Part shown: piece by piece, positions 1 to 16,502 of the stretch
Position numbering within the stretch: the first letter of the stretch is position 1
Layout: every line of letters starts with the position of its first letter
Source of the DNA: Thermomucor indicae-seudaticae
Lineage: Eukaryota; Mucoromycota; Mucoromycetes; Mucorales; Lichtheimiaceae
Reading direction: 5' to 3'
Assembly (NCBI GenBank): GCA_000787465.1
Contig: JSYX01000392.1
Location: 1-32,971, forward strand
DNA: 32,971 nucleotides
The notes under the pieces: generated by a model
Told to the model about the DNA's origin: nothing
Seen by the model: only the letters and a program-made list of their open reading frames with translations
Database searches by the model: none
Translations under genes and position numbers: made by a program

Positions 1-1
1 C

Positions 2-112
2 ATGGCGCAAATTTCACTTGAAGTTGACGCAAACACTACCAACAGAGGACGCAAAAAGTTATTCAAAAACCTGTATATACCACTTCGACCCGTTCATGGA
101 TACTTTTCCTAA
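2..112 (+). CDS. Possible 3' end of a gene cut by the window edge
   Basis: An open frame runs from the first bases to a TAA at 110-112 and would encode the last ~36 residues of a basic protein (it contains GRKKLFKNLY). A Met codon lies at position 2, so this could also be a very short ORF. An AATAAA polyadenylation-like hexamer follows at 237-242, which fits a transcript ending here. No family is recognisable and composition alone does not prove coding. Confidence 0.2.
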   Translation: MAQISLEVDANTTNRGRKKLFKNLYIPLRPVHGYFS

Positions 113-486
113 GAATGACAGCACGATAGTGAGATATATATAGACAAGACACTGTAATATCCTAATTGTGACAAGTTTTGTATAACCATCAACTTGTATG
201 TACTTCGTTGACACATTGGGCGTCGGCTATTACTGTAATAAAGACGCTTCCTACCTACCTTGCAAATGCCCAATCCCATAGCTTATGACGTTGCCCAAAG
301 ATAGAGCCAAAGCGTCTGCGATCAAAGGCCGCGAGTTTAAAAGAGGGTTGTTCGGAACGACGGTAAAGGCTGTTGATCAAGCTTGGAGTATTGTTAATCA
401 ACTAATAACAACAATAACAGCCACTCAAGAATACCAGCGCATGCAGCGTACAGGCAAAAATTTTCTGTATCTTCTCGAGTTACACC
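113..486. other. Intergenic spacer / 5' flank of the CHCH-like gene
   Basis: I see no convincing gene. There is an AATAAA-like signal at 237-242. An open frame at 285-533 overlaps the CHCH-like gene and resembles no family. The last ~100 bases are probably the 5' untranslated leader of the gene starting at 487. Confidence 0.4.
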
Positions 487-636
487 ATGGCCCTTCCTCA
501 AGACGCAACTTCAAAGAAAACTTCTCCATGTGATTACAGACCACTTCAGGAATGCCTTTTAAGAAACAATAACGATCGCTCAAAATGCATGAAAGAATGG
601 GAGGAATTCCAGCAAGCGTGTCGCGAAAACAAGTAA
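487..636 (+). CDS. Small twin-cysteine (CHCH-like) protein, CMC4/COA4-like
   Basis: This is a 49-residue single-exon ORF whose ATG sits in a strong CACCATGG context. It has four cysteines spaced C-x7-C-x10-C-x10-C, with charged, helix-compatible sequence between them (for example ECLLRNNNDRSKC). This pattern is typical of small twin-CX(n)C proteins. Those are imported into the mitochondrial intermembrane space by Mia40, oxidised there, and often help assemble cytochrome oxidase. The second and third spacings match CMC4/COA4-type proteins, but the first (7 rather than 9) is unusual, so I do not assign an orthologue. The gene converges with the universal stress protein gene, with about 110 bp between stop codons. 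An upstream exon is not excluded. Confidence 0.7.
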   Translation: MALPQDATSKKTSPCDYRPLQECLLRNNNDRSKCMKEWEEFQQACRENK

Positions 637-746
637 ATTTCGAGGAATTTTTCTGCAAATGAGTAAGATCGAGCTCAATAGTATATACACTAGGAAAAGA
701 TCAGGATTGCAAGAGAGTGATTGCGAAGCTTGCAAAAAGTAGCAGA

Positions 747-1471
747 TTACGAGGACGACCAGGAAAAGATAGATCGACGACGTTCTGATTTTGGTTGGTC
801 TGATGGCGTTCTTGCAATAATAACGGCGCAAGGTGCATGATGCACGCAGTGATCACTGACACTGCCTAGAAGAGTTCTAAAGAGAAACAGTTAGAGCAAT
901 AGAAAGGAACTCTATGTAAAAAAGGAGATACCTCTTGATTGTGCCCATTTGGCGGGAGCCCATGATAAGAGCATCTGCTTTTATTTCGGTAGCCTTTCGA
1001 ACGATTTCAGTCTTGGCCTCACCAATCATGGATATCGCCTTGCAGGCAATCTATTTTGAGTGCATAGTTCAGACTTCGTGGTCCTGACAAGTCCAGACAA
1101 ACATCCATATAAAACCTTTTGATGCCATAAACGCGACGCATGAGTTCTCAGCAATTCGTGGCTTTCTTCTTTACGCTCCTTGGCCACTTCATCAAGATAC
1201 CCTGTTGCGTCTGCGTAAGGAGCTAAAGGAACCTCCAATGCTCGGACATGTACCAGAACGACCTAAATTCGCCTTTGCTCAGCTAAAATCCGTTACGCCA
1301 CTTGCAGTGACTAACAAGGTCTTTGTCTGGACGGATAAAGTTCTCCATTGCCCAATCCAAAATATATTCAGCTGAACTTGGGTCAATGGATATCATGACC
1401 ACACGATCCAGACCTCCTTCATGTTCTCCTTCATGACGGTACTGCTCAACGATCGTGTCACGGCGGCTCAT
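747..1471 (-). CDS. Universal stress protein (UspA) domain protein, 183 aa
   Basis: Four exons: 1471-1316, 1262-1116, 1050-932 and 876-747, giving 183 residues with all junctions in frame. The Usp fold is clear: a first beta strand DRVVMISID (residues 22-30), LVVLVHVRALE at the second strand, a strand/helix around AISMIGEAKTEIVRKA, then ADALIMGSRQMG and the C-terminal LLGSVSDHCVHHAPCAVIIA. Family members bind ATP or act as stress-linked small proteins. The usual nucleotide motif G-x2-G-x9-G-S appears as G132-S-R-Q135-x9-G145-S146, so the second glycine is replaced by Gln. The C-terminal tail is Ser/Arg-rich. The stop of the upstream hydrolase lies only 127 bp away, so the promoter must be compact. 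The family call is firm; the biological role is unknown. Confidence 0.88.
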
Positions 1472-1597
1472 AGTTTTCTTTTTTGTTTGACAAGGGAGAA
1501 AGAAAACGACACGAATGTCACGGACTGATATACAAAAAATTGTAGAAACTAACGGAAGATCACGCGATGAAATAAGCAAACATACGAAACCCTTGTC

Positions 1598-3146
1598 TCA
1601 AATTGCAGGACTTTGTAAATCTTCATCGGGCGGTGTGTCAATGAATTCTTTGATATCTCGGGTCAAAAGGCTGAACATGCGATCCTTTTCACCAAATAGG
1701 CCCTTTGGCATCAAACCTATTTGCATACCGATAAATTGTTATGAAGTTGATTGATCACAGCTAGCAACGGGGGATGTTAATTTTACCTGTGATGCATTGA
1801 TTATGATCCAACTTTTTGTAAAGACGCATACGGACATCCACATCTTCGCGGAGGTTCGCAGGTATGACTTCGCCTATCAAGTTGTACATATCCACTGACT
1901 CATTTACTGGCACCGTATCGTCCTTGTCTCCGTGAACGAAAAGAATTCGAGGGAAAAAGTCAACAATGTCTCGCGAAGTTTGGAACCACTTGATGTGGTC
2001 CTTGATGAATTGCGTCGTATCCATTTGGTCGGTTGCATAAACACCGGCAAATCTAAAGATATAGAAAAGGGAATGGTCATTACAAGGTACTGCCGTTTCG
2101 TCTAGTAATAGCCGATAGCATTACAGTAACAAGCCTTCGACTTGAGGAAGAAATCGGTTATCGGCAGGCATATCGAGGCTAGTAGGGTCATGTTTTCCTG
2201 TATCGAGATCACTATCATAATCCTTTTGGGCAGACCAGATAGCTGCACAGCACTTTGCCTTCTCCAGAATATCGGCTATAACGACCTGCATCGCCAGATG
2301 AGCACCGGAACCGTGACCCTAAGACAAAATCAGATCGACTGCATAAACATTCTCCCTCTTCGATCTTACCAACAAATATATCATTTCAGCGTCAGCTTTC
2401 ATATCACACGCGTGCTTGTATGTCCACATAATAGCCTGTCGGACATCATCATACATTTCGCATTGTTGCCACCGATAATCCGGAACAACCACAATATATC
2501 CGAGTTCTCTAAGCGCATTTGCAAATTGCGTGTAGAAAACTGGATGACGTGGCAATGTTGAATATTCCAAGTCTCTGAGGAGCACGAGAATGGAAGAAGG
2601 AGTAGTGGTGCTACTAGGATAATACACGTCGAGCTTACAGTGGGTTGGATCTGCCTTGGAATAGGAAATATTCCGTCTGATTGCATTTCGTCGCGTGAGC
2701 TCACGTTACTTCTCAGGTGTGATAGATACTGGAGAAAACTATGTACTAATCTAACCTTACGATCTGAGGAAACTGCTTGTGGCCTGTGCTCCAGGAACGC
2801 CAAGGCAGGTATGTCGGGGTTCGTTTGATCCCAATCACTGCAGCTTGGAGCAAGCTGGCGTTGATTTGTATCACGGCGCTAGGTCTGAAAGGTAATTGTC
2901 CAAAAAGAGCTGAGCAGGAGGATTGTTCGGATGCGTGTTGATATGCGTATATCATCCACGCGCTCAAGTATAAATTTCCTGCCATGTACAGCTTTTTTGT
3001 TACATATCTCCTCTCTGTGCTGGGCATTTTGGCTTACCAGTAATAAAGACGAGCAAAGGTAAACAGAGGATAAGGAACAAAGCAAAGGTCGGTAGAAAAA
3101 ATAAAGAAATAGACACGTACACTGTCCGAGAATCGAACCACATCAT
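1598..3146 (-). CDS. Membrane-anchored alpha/beta hydrolase, isoprenylcysteine methylesterase-like
   Basis: Six exons: 3146-3038, 2978-2756, 2676-2370, 2318-2125, 2052-1787 and 1716-1598, giving 405 residues. Residues ~10-37 form a hydrophobic N-terminal membrane anchor. The segment VRRNISYSKADPTHCKLDVYYP (split by an intron) resembles the conserved lead-in of plant isoprenylcysteine methylesterases. The catalytic triad is visible: nucleophile elbow GHGSGAH (Ser217), Asp322 in HGDKDDTVP and His361 in LDHNQC. GVYATDQ after the fourth intron is also family-typical. The usual oxyanion-hole HGG/GGAW region is replaced by RDLEYS (145-150). The donor of intron 2 (GTTAGA) is weak but is the choice that keeps the frame. 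The likely role is ester hydrolysis at a membrane; the substrate is inferred only. Confidence 0.82.
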
Positions 3147-3365
3147 GTTTTTATGTTTAAGAAGAAACGAAAGAAAGGAAGTGAAAGAGAAGTGTTACGT
3201 ACGGTATTTTTAAACTTTTCTTCTGAAACGTTTTTCGTCTGGCATGAGAAAGAAAAAAGGCTCACCGAAACTTTTTATTTCCTTTTTAACCATACAATAT
3301 CGTAAAGTGAGGCAAAATGCAGAAAGGTTTAGATGATAGGAAGGTGGTTCATGGTTCAACGTCTA

Positions 3366-5523
3366 TTACAGCTTCATCTCGGTCTCATAGAAACCAACAG
3401 TCGGAAAACCGGACGCGAACACGGTGACTTCCTGCTTCAGCTCTTGGATAGCAGGGATGTTTTCGCCTTGGCCAACGTGCTGCTTGAAATCAGCCAGTTT
3501 CCTACCGTTCACCTTGGCTTTTTCCTCAACAGTAATCTTTACAGCACGGTCAATGAATTCGGCCACTTTAACAAAGTCGTTCTCCTTGAGACCTCGGCTG
3601 GTCATTGCCGGAGTACCAACTCGGAGACCTCCCGGAATCAGAGCACTCTTGTCACCAGGAACAGTGTTCTTGTTGGCTGCGATATTCACTAATTCGAGAA
3701 TACGCTCAACACGAGCACCATCCACACCCTTTGGTTTCAGATTGACCAACAGCAAGTGATTGTCGGATCCACCTGACACAAGCTCATAGCCAAGTCGCTG
3801 GAAAGCTTCCGCAAACGCTTGGTTGTTACTGAGCACCTGTTGCTGGTATTCTTTAAACAATGGGGATTTGACCTAACAAGAAGGCAACATAATTTAGTAT
3901 TTCATGATTCCAAAAGTAAAGTAAATCAAAACCCATTTTACCTGTTTCAAAGCAACAGCCAAAGCAGCAATGGTGTGGTTATGAGGACCGCCCTGGTGGC
4001 CAGGGAAGACAGACTGGTTGATTGGCGATTCAAGATCATAGAGAATCTCTATGATCAAAGAATTACTGGATTAAAAGCCGACCAACCAGGCGTTGGACTC
4101 TAGTATCCTACCGTTGCCATTTTTGTCTACGCCACGCACACCCTTTCGGAAGAAGATCATTGAGCCGCGGGGACCGCGAAGAGACTTGTGAGTCGTTGTA
4201 GTCACAATATCGGCATGTTCGAAAGGTCCAGGCAGCACACCAGCAGCGACCATGCCTGCAATTTATCTTGTCAGATGGCTTGCTTCTCGTGGTATTCGTT
4301 TATCTTATGCAACTCACCGGAGATGTGAGCCATATCAGCCATCAAGTAGGCACCAGCCTTGTCTGCAATCTGTCATACAGAACTGATTAGACAAGAATAG
4401 AGAGACTCGTTGGTTATTATACCTCTCTCATTCTGGCATAATCAATGTTTCGTGCATAAGCACTTGCACCTGCGACGATGATCTTTGGACGGTACAGCAA
4501 AGCATTGGCTTCCAAGGCATCATAATCAATACGACCAGTCTTTTCGTTGAGACGGTAAGGCAACGTCTCGAAATACATGGAAACAGCTGAAATCTTTTTC
4601 GTTGGTGTCTGATATCCGTGGGACAAGCTGGCAAGAAAATGTATGTGAGAAATGCCAGGATTAGGCTACCGAGAAAGTGGAAGAACCTACTGTCCACCAT
4701 GCGGTAAATCCAGACCCATCAAACGGTCGTGTGGCTTTAGCAGAGCACCATAGACATACAGGTTTGCAGGTGCGCCTGCGAAAAAGCGAATTTCAGCGCA
4801 AAGAATACGCGAGTTTTCAGCCATAGTCAAGCTTTACCCGACAAGGCTTGAACGTTGACACCCCATTTTTCAGAGTCCAGATCAAAGGCTTCCAAGGCAC
4901 GCTTTTGGCAGAGACGCTCAGACATGTCAATGAATTCATTACCACCATAGTATCTAGAATAGATTAGGGACACATAAGCGTAAAAAAACATCATGAAGAA
5001 AGAAGAAAAAGAAGCTCATAATACCTGGCGCCAGGATAGCCTTCTGAATACTTGTTCTGCATCACACTGCCGAGAGCATCCATAACAGCACGGGACGTAA
5101 AGTTCTGCAGACAACCATAAGGTGAATGGAACAACAAGACACGCTACTGCCCCTGGCAACCTTTTGATGACACTCACTTCAGAAGGGATCAGAACGATAC
5201 TCTCACGCTGTCTCTTTTTTTCGTTTTCAATAATATTGAACATTTCTGGATCATTTTGTTCAAGTCGTTCGTTCAGTAGCTAAATAACTCATATTCCTTA
5301 ATAGAGTTAATATATCATAACCGTGTCTCATATACACTCACTTCACGCTGGCCTACTGGGAAGACGTAGGTACGCTGTTGTCAAGAATCGCGCGTGAGAT
5401 CTCTTAAAGTTCGATAAAAGAAAGTAAAACAAAACGTACGGCGCTGTGGTAAGCGAGTGGCCGAACGCCAACACGCAGCGCGCCAGCCTTGGTGTAGCAA
5501 GACGAAACTAGCGTTCTGAGCAT
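3366..5523 (-). CDS. SHM1: Serine hydroxymethyltransferase, mitochondrial
   Basis: Eleven exons: 5523-5440, 5374-5342, 5279-5178, 5104-5025, 4953-4838, 4775-4691, 4627-4423, 4369-4318, 4255-4112, 4048-3942 and 3872-3366, giving 504 residues. The enzyme interconverts serine + THF with glycine + 5,10-methylene-THF using PLP. The PLP lysine is Lys276 in [30 protein letters not shown] and [10 protein letters not shown] are also diagnostic. The N-terminus (residues 1-28) lacks acidic residues, has several Arg and Lys, and looks like a mitochondrial presequence ([20 protein letters not shown]). It is the partner of the cytosolic isozyme at 19615-21088, and one intron position is shared. A perfect inverted repeat covers the last 3' splice site but one. 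Confidence 0.96.
4034..4056. repeat. Perfect 11-bp inverted repeat over an SHM1 splice acceptor
   Basis: Arms GATCATAGAGA and TCTCTATGATC are separated by a single A. On the gene's strand the palindrome covers the acceptor AG of intron 9 and the first bases of exon 10, so the transcript could form a hairpin over the splice site. Confidence 0.8.
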
Positions 5524-5846
5524 GGCGATGGACGAACAGGACAGAACAAGGGAAGCGAAAGGTTGAGAACTGGACGACAAACAAAGGTCGTTTGTCTTTT
5601 GTGGTCGGGAACAAAAAAACAGAGGAGCACCACTTATCGTTCACGGTGCCAACTTCACTACCATTAGAGGGTATACGACTGCCATTAGAGGCACCAGCAT
5701 GTTCACCGTGCTGATTCACCGGGTAATTTTTTTTATCGGACTTTCTGGAAGACACAGAAACAACAACGAATGGTTGGTAGCTTTAACAGCAACTAGAGCA
5801 CGCGGTAAAGGAGTATGACTGAACAGCATAGCATAATACGGTTAAC
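5524..5846. other. Spacer between SHM1 start and Acinus-like gene end
   Basis: This 323-bp stretch must contain the SHM1 promoter and the 3' untranslated region of the Acinus-like gene. No additional gene is supported. I saw no clear TATA element or other named site. Confidence 0.5.
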
Positions 5847-7534
5847 CTATACATTGCTTCGAGGCAGCTTAAATTTCTCCAATCTTTGGTGCGCAATTTC
5901 ATCTGAGACTGGAAGGTAGTACAAAGGTGGTACTGCCTGTGTCTTGCGGAACAGGTCATCCAATGTCTTTGAGGAGCTTTGCTGCTGCGAAGCAGGCTGC
6001 TCAGAAACGGAAGTAGGCACCTCTTGAGCCGCCGAACTTTCAGCAGCCAAAACAGACGAGGTGGCGGCTACAAGAAAAATTAAATCCATCAGCGACATGG
6101 AAGATAGCTGTGTTCTTTGTGATTAAATTACATTTTTGAAGTTGCTTTGCGATCTGATCGATGCCAGTGAGTCGTCGTCGCCGAACGTCTGCTGACGTTC
6201 CAGTTGAAGAGGCAATACCCTCACCTCGGCATACAGCATCGATTGCTGCTTCATAGTCATAACGCTGGTGTTTGTATGCTGCTTCTTGCTCATACTCAAT
6301 GAGAGATTCAGCTTGTTCAGGTGTCAATCCACCCACTGCCAATGGGCGCCGTGAGTCCTGATTAAACACTAGACCGTTTATACCAGCATACGCCTCTCTG
6401 GCCTCAGCTGTTGTTTCATACTACGATGTGTCAAAATTTTGCTCAAGACATGTGAAGGCCAGTCAACTTACAATCACATAGCAATGTGTCTTGATCGCGT
6501 CCATCCAGAATCGCTTAACCGTACCATATTTACCAATCAAAGCTTGAACGTTTTTGGTAATAAGAGGTCTCACGAAACCTTTGATATAGATTGCAGGATG
6601 GGTAATGTTGTCGATCCCCTTTTCTCCTGATGTTGTCTTCTCCTGCTGAGCAGCAGTATACGTTGAGTAAAAACGGTCAACGGATGGTTTCCGGTACCTG
6701 AAGGCTCTTACCAACTGATCATCTGTACTTCTTGCCCGTTTTTCCACTACTGCGATGTTATTAAGCACGGCTTGGCAAGCTTTAGCTCGTTCAAACCATA
6801 CCTTGTTTTTCTTCTTCCGTTTTATCTTCTGAACGTTTCCGCTTTGTTCCCCTGTCAGTGTCCAAGTCCACGGCTTGGACATCTTCTTGCGCTTGTTCCT
6901 TTGCTGTGCCAGTTGATGGTGCCTGCTCTGCTGTTTCCTTTTCTTTCGTGCTATCTGGTGATTTAGTCGCTTTTGTAGATGGTTGCTTACTCTCTTCCTC
7001 AGTTACTGATTGTTTTGCGCTGCTTTCCTCCTCATCTGGTTCTGCAGCATGTTGCTCAACCGGTTTCTCCTCTGCAGCGGGTTTATCCGTCTCTTCGCTC
7101 CCTGTTCTTTCTTCCGCTTCTGGCTTTGGCTCTTCGGCAGCCTTAGACTCTTCTTCGACCATCCTTGCTTCTACTGGATTGGCCTCTTCTGCTGGCTTTG
7201 ACTCTTCTGTTGATGTTGGCTCTTCTGCCGGCTTTTCGTCCTTCGTGACCTTTGCCTCTTCTACAGGTTTCTCCTCTTCCTTATTTTCCGCCTTTTCTAC
7301 AGACGTCTCCTCTTCTGTGGCCTTCTCCTCCTCTTTAGGCTTCTGTTCTCCGTCTTCCTCCTCAGTAGATTTCTCAACTGCCTGATCTTCAGTATTTTGC
7401 TGCGCTTCATTTTCCACGGCTTCTTGTAGACGTGCAACTAGCTCGTCCTTTTTGCCTTTGGTTGCCAAATTGCGTTTGCTTAGCTCAGCTCGCAGATCGA
7501 CGACGCGTAACGTTGACAGATCGCTGGGAAGCAT
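5847..7534 (-). CDS. Acinus-like protein: SAP domain, RRM and RSB motif
   Basis: Four exons: 7534-6802, 6749-6472, 6420-6132 and 6067-5847, giving 506 residues. Residues ~1-42 form a SAP DNA-binding motif (LSTLRVVDLRAELSKRNL...KKDELVARL). Residues ~43-230 are an acidic Glu/Lys/Pro/Ala-rich repeat-like region, followed by a basic KRKR patch. An RRM-like fold (about 294-365) contains IYIKGFVRPL and the interrupted strand THCYVIYET. The C-terminus holds an RSB motif, LDDLFRKTQAVPPLYYLPVS (469-488), matching the RNPS1-SAP18-binding segment of animal Acinus. The protein is therefore probably the scaffold of an ASAP-type nuclear RNA-processing complex. The start is the ATG at 7534; an in-frame extension to 7549 would use a TTG. 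Expected partners RNPS1 and SAP18 are not in the window. Confidence 0.88.
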
Positions 7535-8727
7535 GGTGGAAAAAATCAAGTAAAGAAAGGGGGTTGTGCGTGCTGCGTAATGATATTTTACGGCGCAATA
7601 GAGTCGGAGGTCGAAAAAACAACATTAGAAACGGTGGTCGTCGTCCCACTTTTCGTTGCCTTAGCAGCCACTTGGACGGTTGTCCTCCAATGCTTCTTTC
7701 TATCGTTAGTGAACACGCTTGTGAAAGAGAACCCGACCATTGTATATTGCTCTAGTTTCACTTCTGTTTTATCTTCTCAGCATTATAAAGTTCATTATTT
7801 GATAACTTGCAAGGATTTCTTCAGCAACCTAAACAACAGTTTATTTTTTCCACTATGCTCCATATATACAAATTACTTTTCTCAACGTATGCGCACCAAT
7901 ATTGTGGTTCGTGCGTACACAGCAAAACATGCACCTGCATATGGCAAGAAACCTAGCTTCCATATCATTCTCTTGCTATTATAAAGACGGATTGCTGATA
8001 GTAAGGACCATTTCCGGTTAGAAGTGTTCCGTTCATGGCTGCAACAAGATAAATAAACGTATTTACCATGTAGCGATTATCGAAAAGCAATATAAAAAGA
8101 AAGGCCAAAACTGCACTGGCATACCTGTAAGAGAGAGTAAGTAGCGAGTAACTGTACATACAGTGCCCGCTCGATATAGTGATCACTCCGGTGGGCCCAA
8201 AAAGCGATCACTATATAACTGATCACTATATCGAGCGAGCACTGTCGCTAGTCTGTAACCAGTGCGTTAATGGGTAAAGTAAGGAAATATCAGCCTGATC
8301 GTGCTTGGCAATCGATAAGCCTTTTTTACATGACCCTTTTAAAGGCAATTTGATAAGAACACTCAATTATCTACCTAAGAATTGTTCCTGCGAATTGCGC
8401 TTAGCTTAGAAGTATCTAAAGCATATCATGCCAAGACATCGTGGTTTTGCGAAACGCAGCAGGCCAGCTTAATGCGCTGTAACTTCGGTTCCTCAGCACA
8501 AAGAACGCAAGCTGAACGTAAAAACAAGGTTTCTATTTAGCCATTGTAACGAATTACAACGTCGCAGGGCGAGCTTACAGTTGGGCGCAGCAGCTGTGAC
8601 CTGGTCAGTCGGGCTTTCTTGGTGAAGGGTAAAATCGTGTCCGGAAAGCCGCGTCCGTTCCCCCGCCGCAAGTCCGTTTTCCTTCTGTTTCTCGGAAAAA
8701 GCTAAACGAAGATTTCCAGCTTTCACC
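7535..8727. other. 1.2-kb spacer with a MITE and no supported gene
   Basis: This divergent region between the Acinus-like gene and the ABC transporter carries the fold-back element at 8161-8244. Open frames at 7580-7984 (+), 7965-8186 (-) and 8493-8729 (-) resemble no family, lack consistent splicing partners and in part overlap the MITE arm. I treat them as chance. Both flanking promoters must lie here. Confidence 0.5.
8161..8244. mobile_element. 84-bp fold-back MITE with Tc1/mariner/pogo-type ends
   Basis: The ends are near-perfect terminal inverted repeats of about 24 bp: CAGTGCCCGCTCGATATAGT on the left, mirrored on the right as ACTATATCGAGCGAGCACTG, with one mismatch. TA lies just outside the left end (8159-8160), as expected for a Tc1/mariner TA target, but the right flank reads TC. 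Inside is a second GATCACTATAT copy, so nearly the whole element can fold into a hairpin. It has no coding capacity. Ends beginning CAGTG with a CGATATA core are typical of this superfamily. Confidence 0.72.
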
Positions 8728-14461
<5,734 letters not shown>

Positions 14462-16502
14462 TATTTCTATTTTGCATGTTAGAGCATTTCTTTCATATCC
14501 TGTTATCAATTTTCTGTTTCCTGGATGTTTTATGAACCGCATATAAAGCTTTTCGACATCATGACTGGTACTTACAAAATTTAACCGGAAGCTTCATGTC
14601 TTTTTCTGCACGGCGGTTGGGCCATTGCCTGCTTTTCGTGATGTGATTCCGAAAGGCCTTTCCTTGTATGTCACCGTCATCGATGTAACCACATGCTTTT
14701 ACAGTATTACGACACGCATATGAATGGTTGCTTCAGCGCTTTATTTGACGAAGTCATTGATTTACCAGTTTCCTTATATTTTCTGGAGGTAATAACAGAG
14801 CGGATAACAGAATAAAGGATTGGAAGACGTATATAATGTGCATAAATTCTGGAAGCACTCAAGATCTTTATTTTTAGACCGGGATAGCTGCACCTTTATT
14901 ATTCGAATGGATTCTGTGTGTCTTTCACGAAATCGATTTTTGCTATTTTTCGTCAAATAGCGCCACTTGCAAGAAATAAAGCTTGCCTCTCTTGTAGGGC
15001 GCACGGTTTTGTTCTTGTATCATGAACTATATCGAGCTGTATGTTGAAGAACTGACTTTAAAGCGAAAAATTGTTATTTCGGGAGGGCTGCTGTTCAAAG
15101 TTGTTAGACTGGCCTGAAGGTTGGACTGTCATACAAAGTTCTTTCCTAAAATGCCAAGTAACACACAGCATTTCTCCTTTTTTCTTTCAAATTGTCAAAT
15201 TGACAAATGTACATGCACATAAAAACACTGTTTTTACGGGGCCGGGCCCCAATCAGACAGTATGCTAATACTACCTTGATATTTCTTGTAAGGAATATTT
15301 TTTTGCAGGTACAAAACGTGTTGCTGACAGTAGAGTGTTCGATCAGACGCTTTTTTAAGTCTGAGTTTTCGCTGACAAGGATATTCCAGTACCCATCAGC
15401 ATCGTCCGTGAAGCCAAATGCATTTTGAGTTCGCGTCACCCACATGGAGGGGAAATGTTGGGGCAGAGTCCCAGCCCGACTAAAGAGCGCACGTGTTTCA
15501 TGCAGATGTATGGTCCGTGTTTTAAGACAGAGTATGTATATCTTCTTGAGACAAGAAGCACAGTAGACAGCACCGTTTCGTCGTCAAATACGATATGTCT
15601 GCAGAAGAAAAATTCGTAGGGAGCTTTGAAAATTTTTTTTACATTTGACGGTTGCATGGTTTTCTCTTTTCCCTTGACATTTAATTTTCAAGATATAAAG
15701 TTTAAGCGTTACCTAGAAAGAAATTCCTGTTAGCCTCTTTTTTTTTCTGTGATCGAGACAGAACTGTTCCCAGAAATATCTTTTCTCTTTCTTTTTTACG
15801 TGAGGTTATCAATGATTTCTTTGTTTTTGTACCATGCATCACTCGGCAACGCGAAAGGTATATCTGATCTTTTTGGATATCGCCGCCAGGAAATAACAAG
15901 CTCGTGTTCGTAGGAAGCGCTTACACATGAAACGTAAGGGGGTTAGCGCCACGAGACACAGAAGAAAAGAAGATGCACTTACTTTTCGCGAACCTCGGAT
16001 TGGAAAAAAAGAGAGAAAACAGATTTCTGGTACCCGGACTTATCGGATAATCTTTTCTGATCATACACGGCTACATTTTTATAACCTTTTCGTTGCGGGA
16101 CCTCAAAAAAATTGGCTCTGTTCACGTCCGCTTTCTTTTCACATGGTAGATGCTCTTGGCGGAATTATGATGCGGACCTCCATGCGGATGAACAGTAACG
16201 TTTGACAAAACGTACATGGAAGCCGAACACGACATTGTAGAACCGTGGCATGGAAAACTTTATCATCTTTTTCATTTGAGGGAGGAGAGCACAGGTACAC
16301 AAAGAAAGAAGATATGTTTGGGAGGTGTTAACGAAAAAGGGTATCCTTGCATATACAAACACACACAACATATACGTGCATATAAGAAAAAAGGGTAACT
16401 CGAGTAAAGAAAAGGGATATAATGAACCAAAGAGAAACAAAGGACTGAATGAAAGAGAGTTTACAGTGGGGTTAACAAGAAAAAAAGGATGAGATGATGT
16501 CC
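14462..16502. other. 2-kb gene-poor region
   Basis: After the ABC transporter I find no supported gene on either strand. Open frames up to ~99 codons have no recognisable motifs and no coherent splice chain. Several A/T runs are present. I saw no tRNA-like, rRNA-like or tandem-repeat structure. Confidence 0.5.

Noticed and set aside
3120..3141. tRNA B-box-like GGTTCGATTC on the minus strand
   Set aside because: There is no A box or acceptor-stem pairing at the right distance. The bases encode the N-terminus of the hydrolase.
6858..7385. 175-codon Ser-rich ORF on + across the Acinus-like gene
   Set aside because: It is the antisense shadow of the Glu-rich repeat region (GAG/GAA read backwards as CTC/TTC). 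Gene structure and domains are on the minus strand.
7580..7984. 134-codon plus-strand ORF with hydrophobic stretches
   Set aside because: It begins next to the Acinus-like start, shows no family motif and no splice context, and is A/T-rich toward its end. It is probably chance.
7965..8186. Minus-strand frame with two membrane-like segments
   Set aside because: Its 5' part runs into the MITE arm. An acceptor-like CTTACAG is present, but no upstream exon could be found between it and the ABC-transporter promoter.
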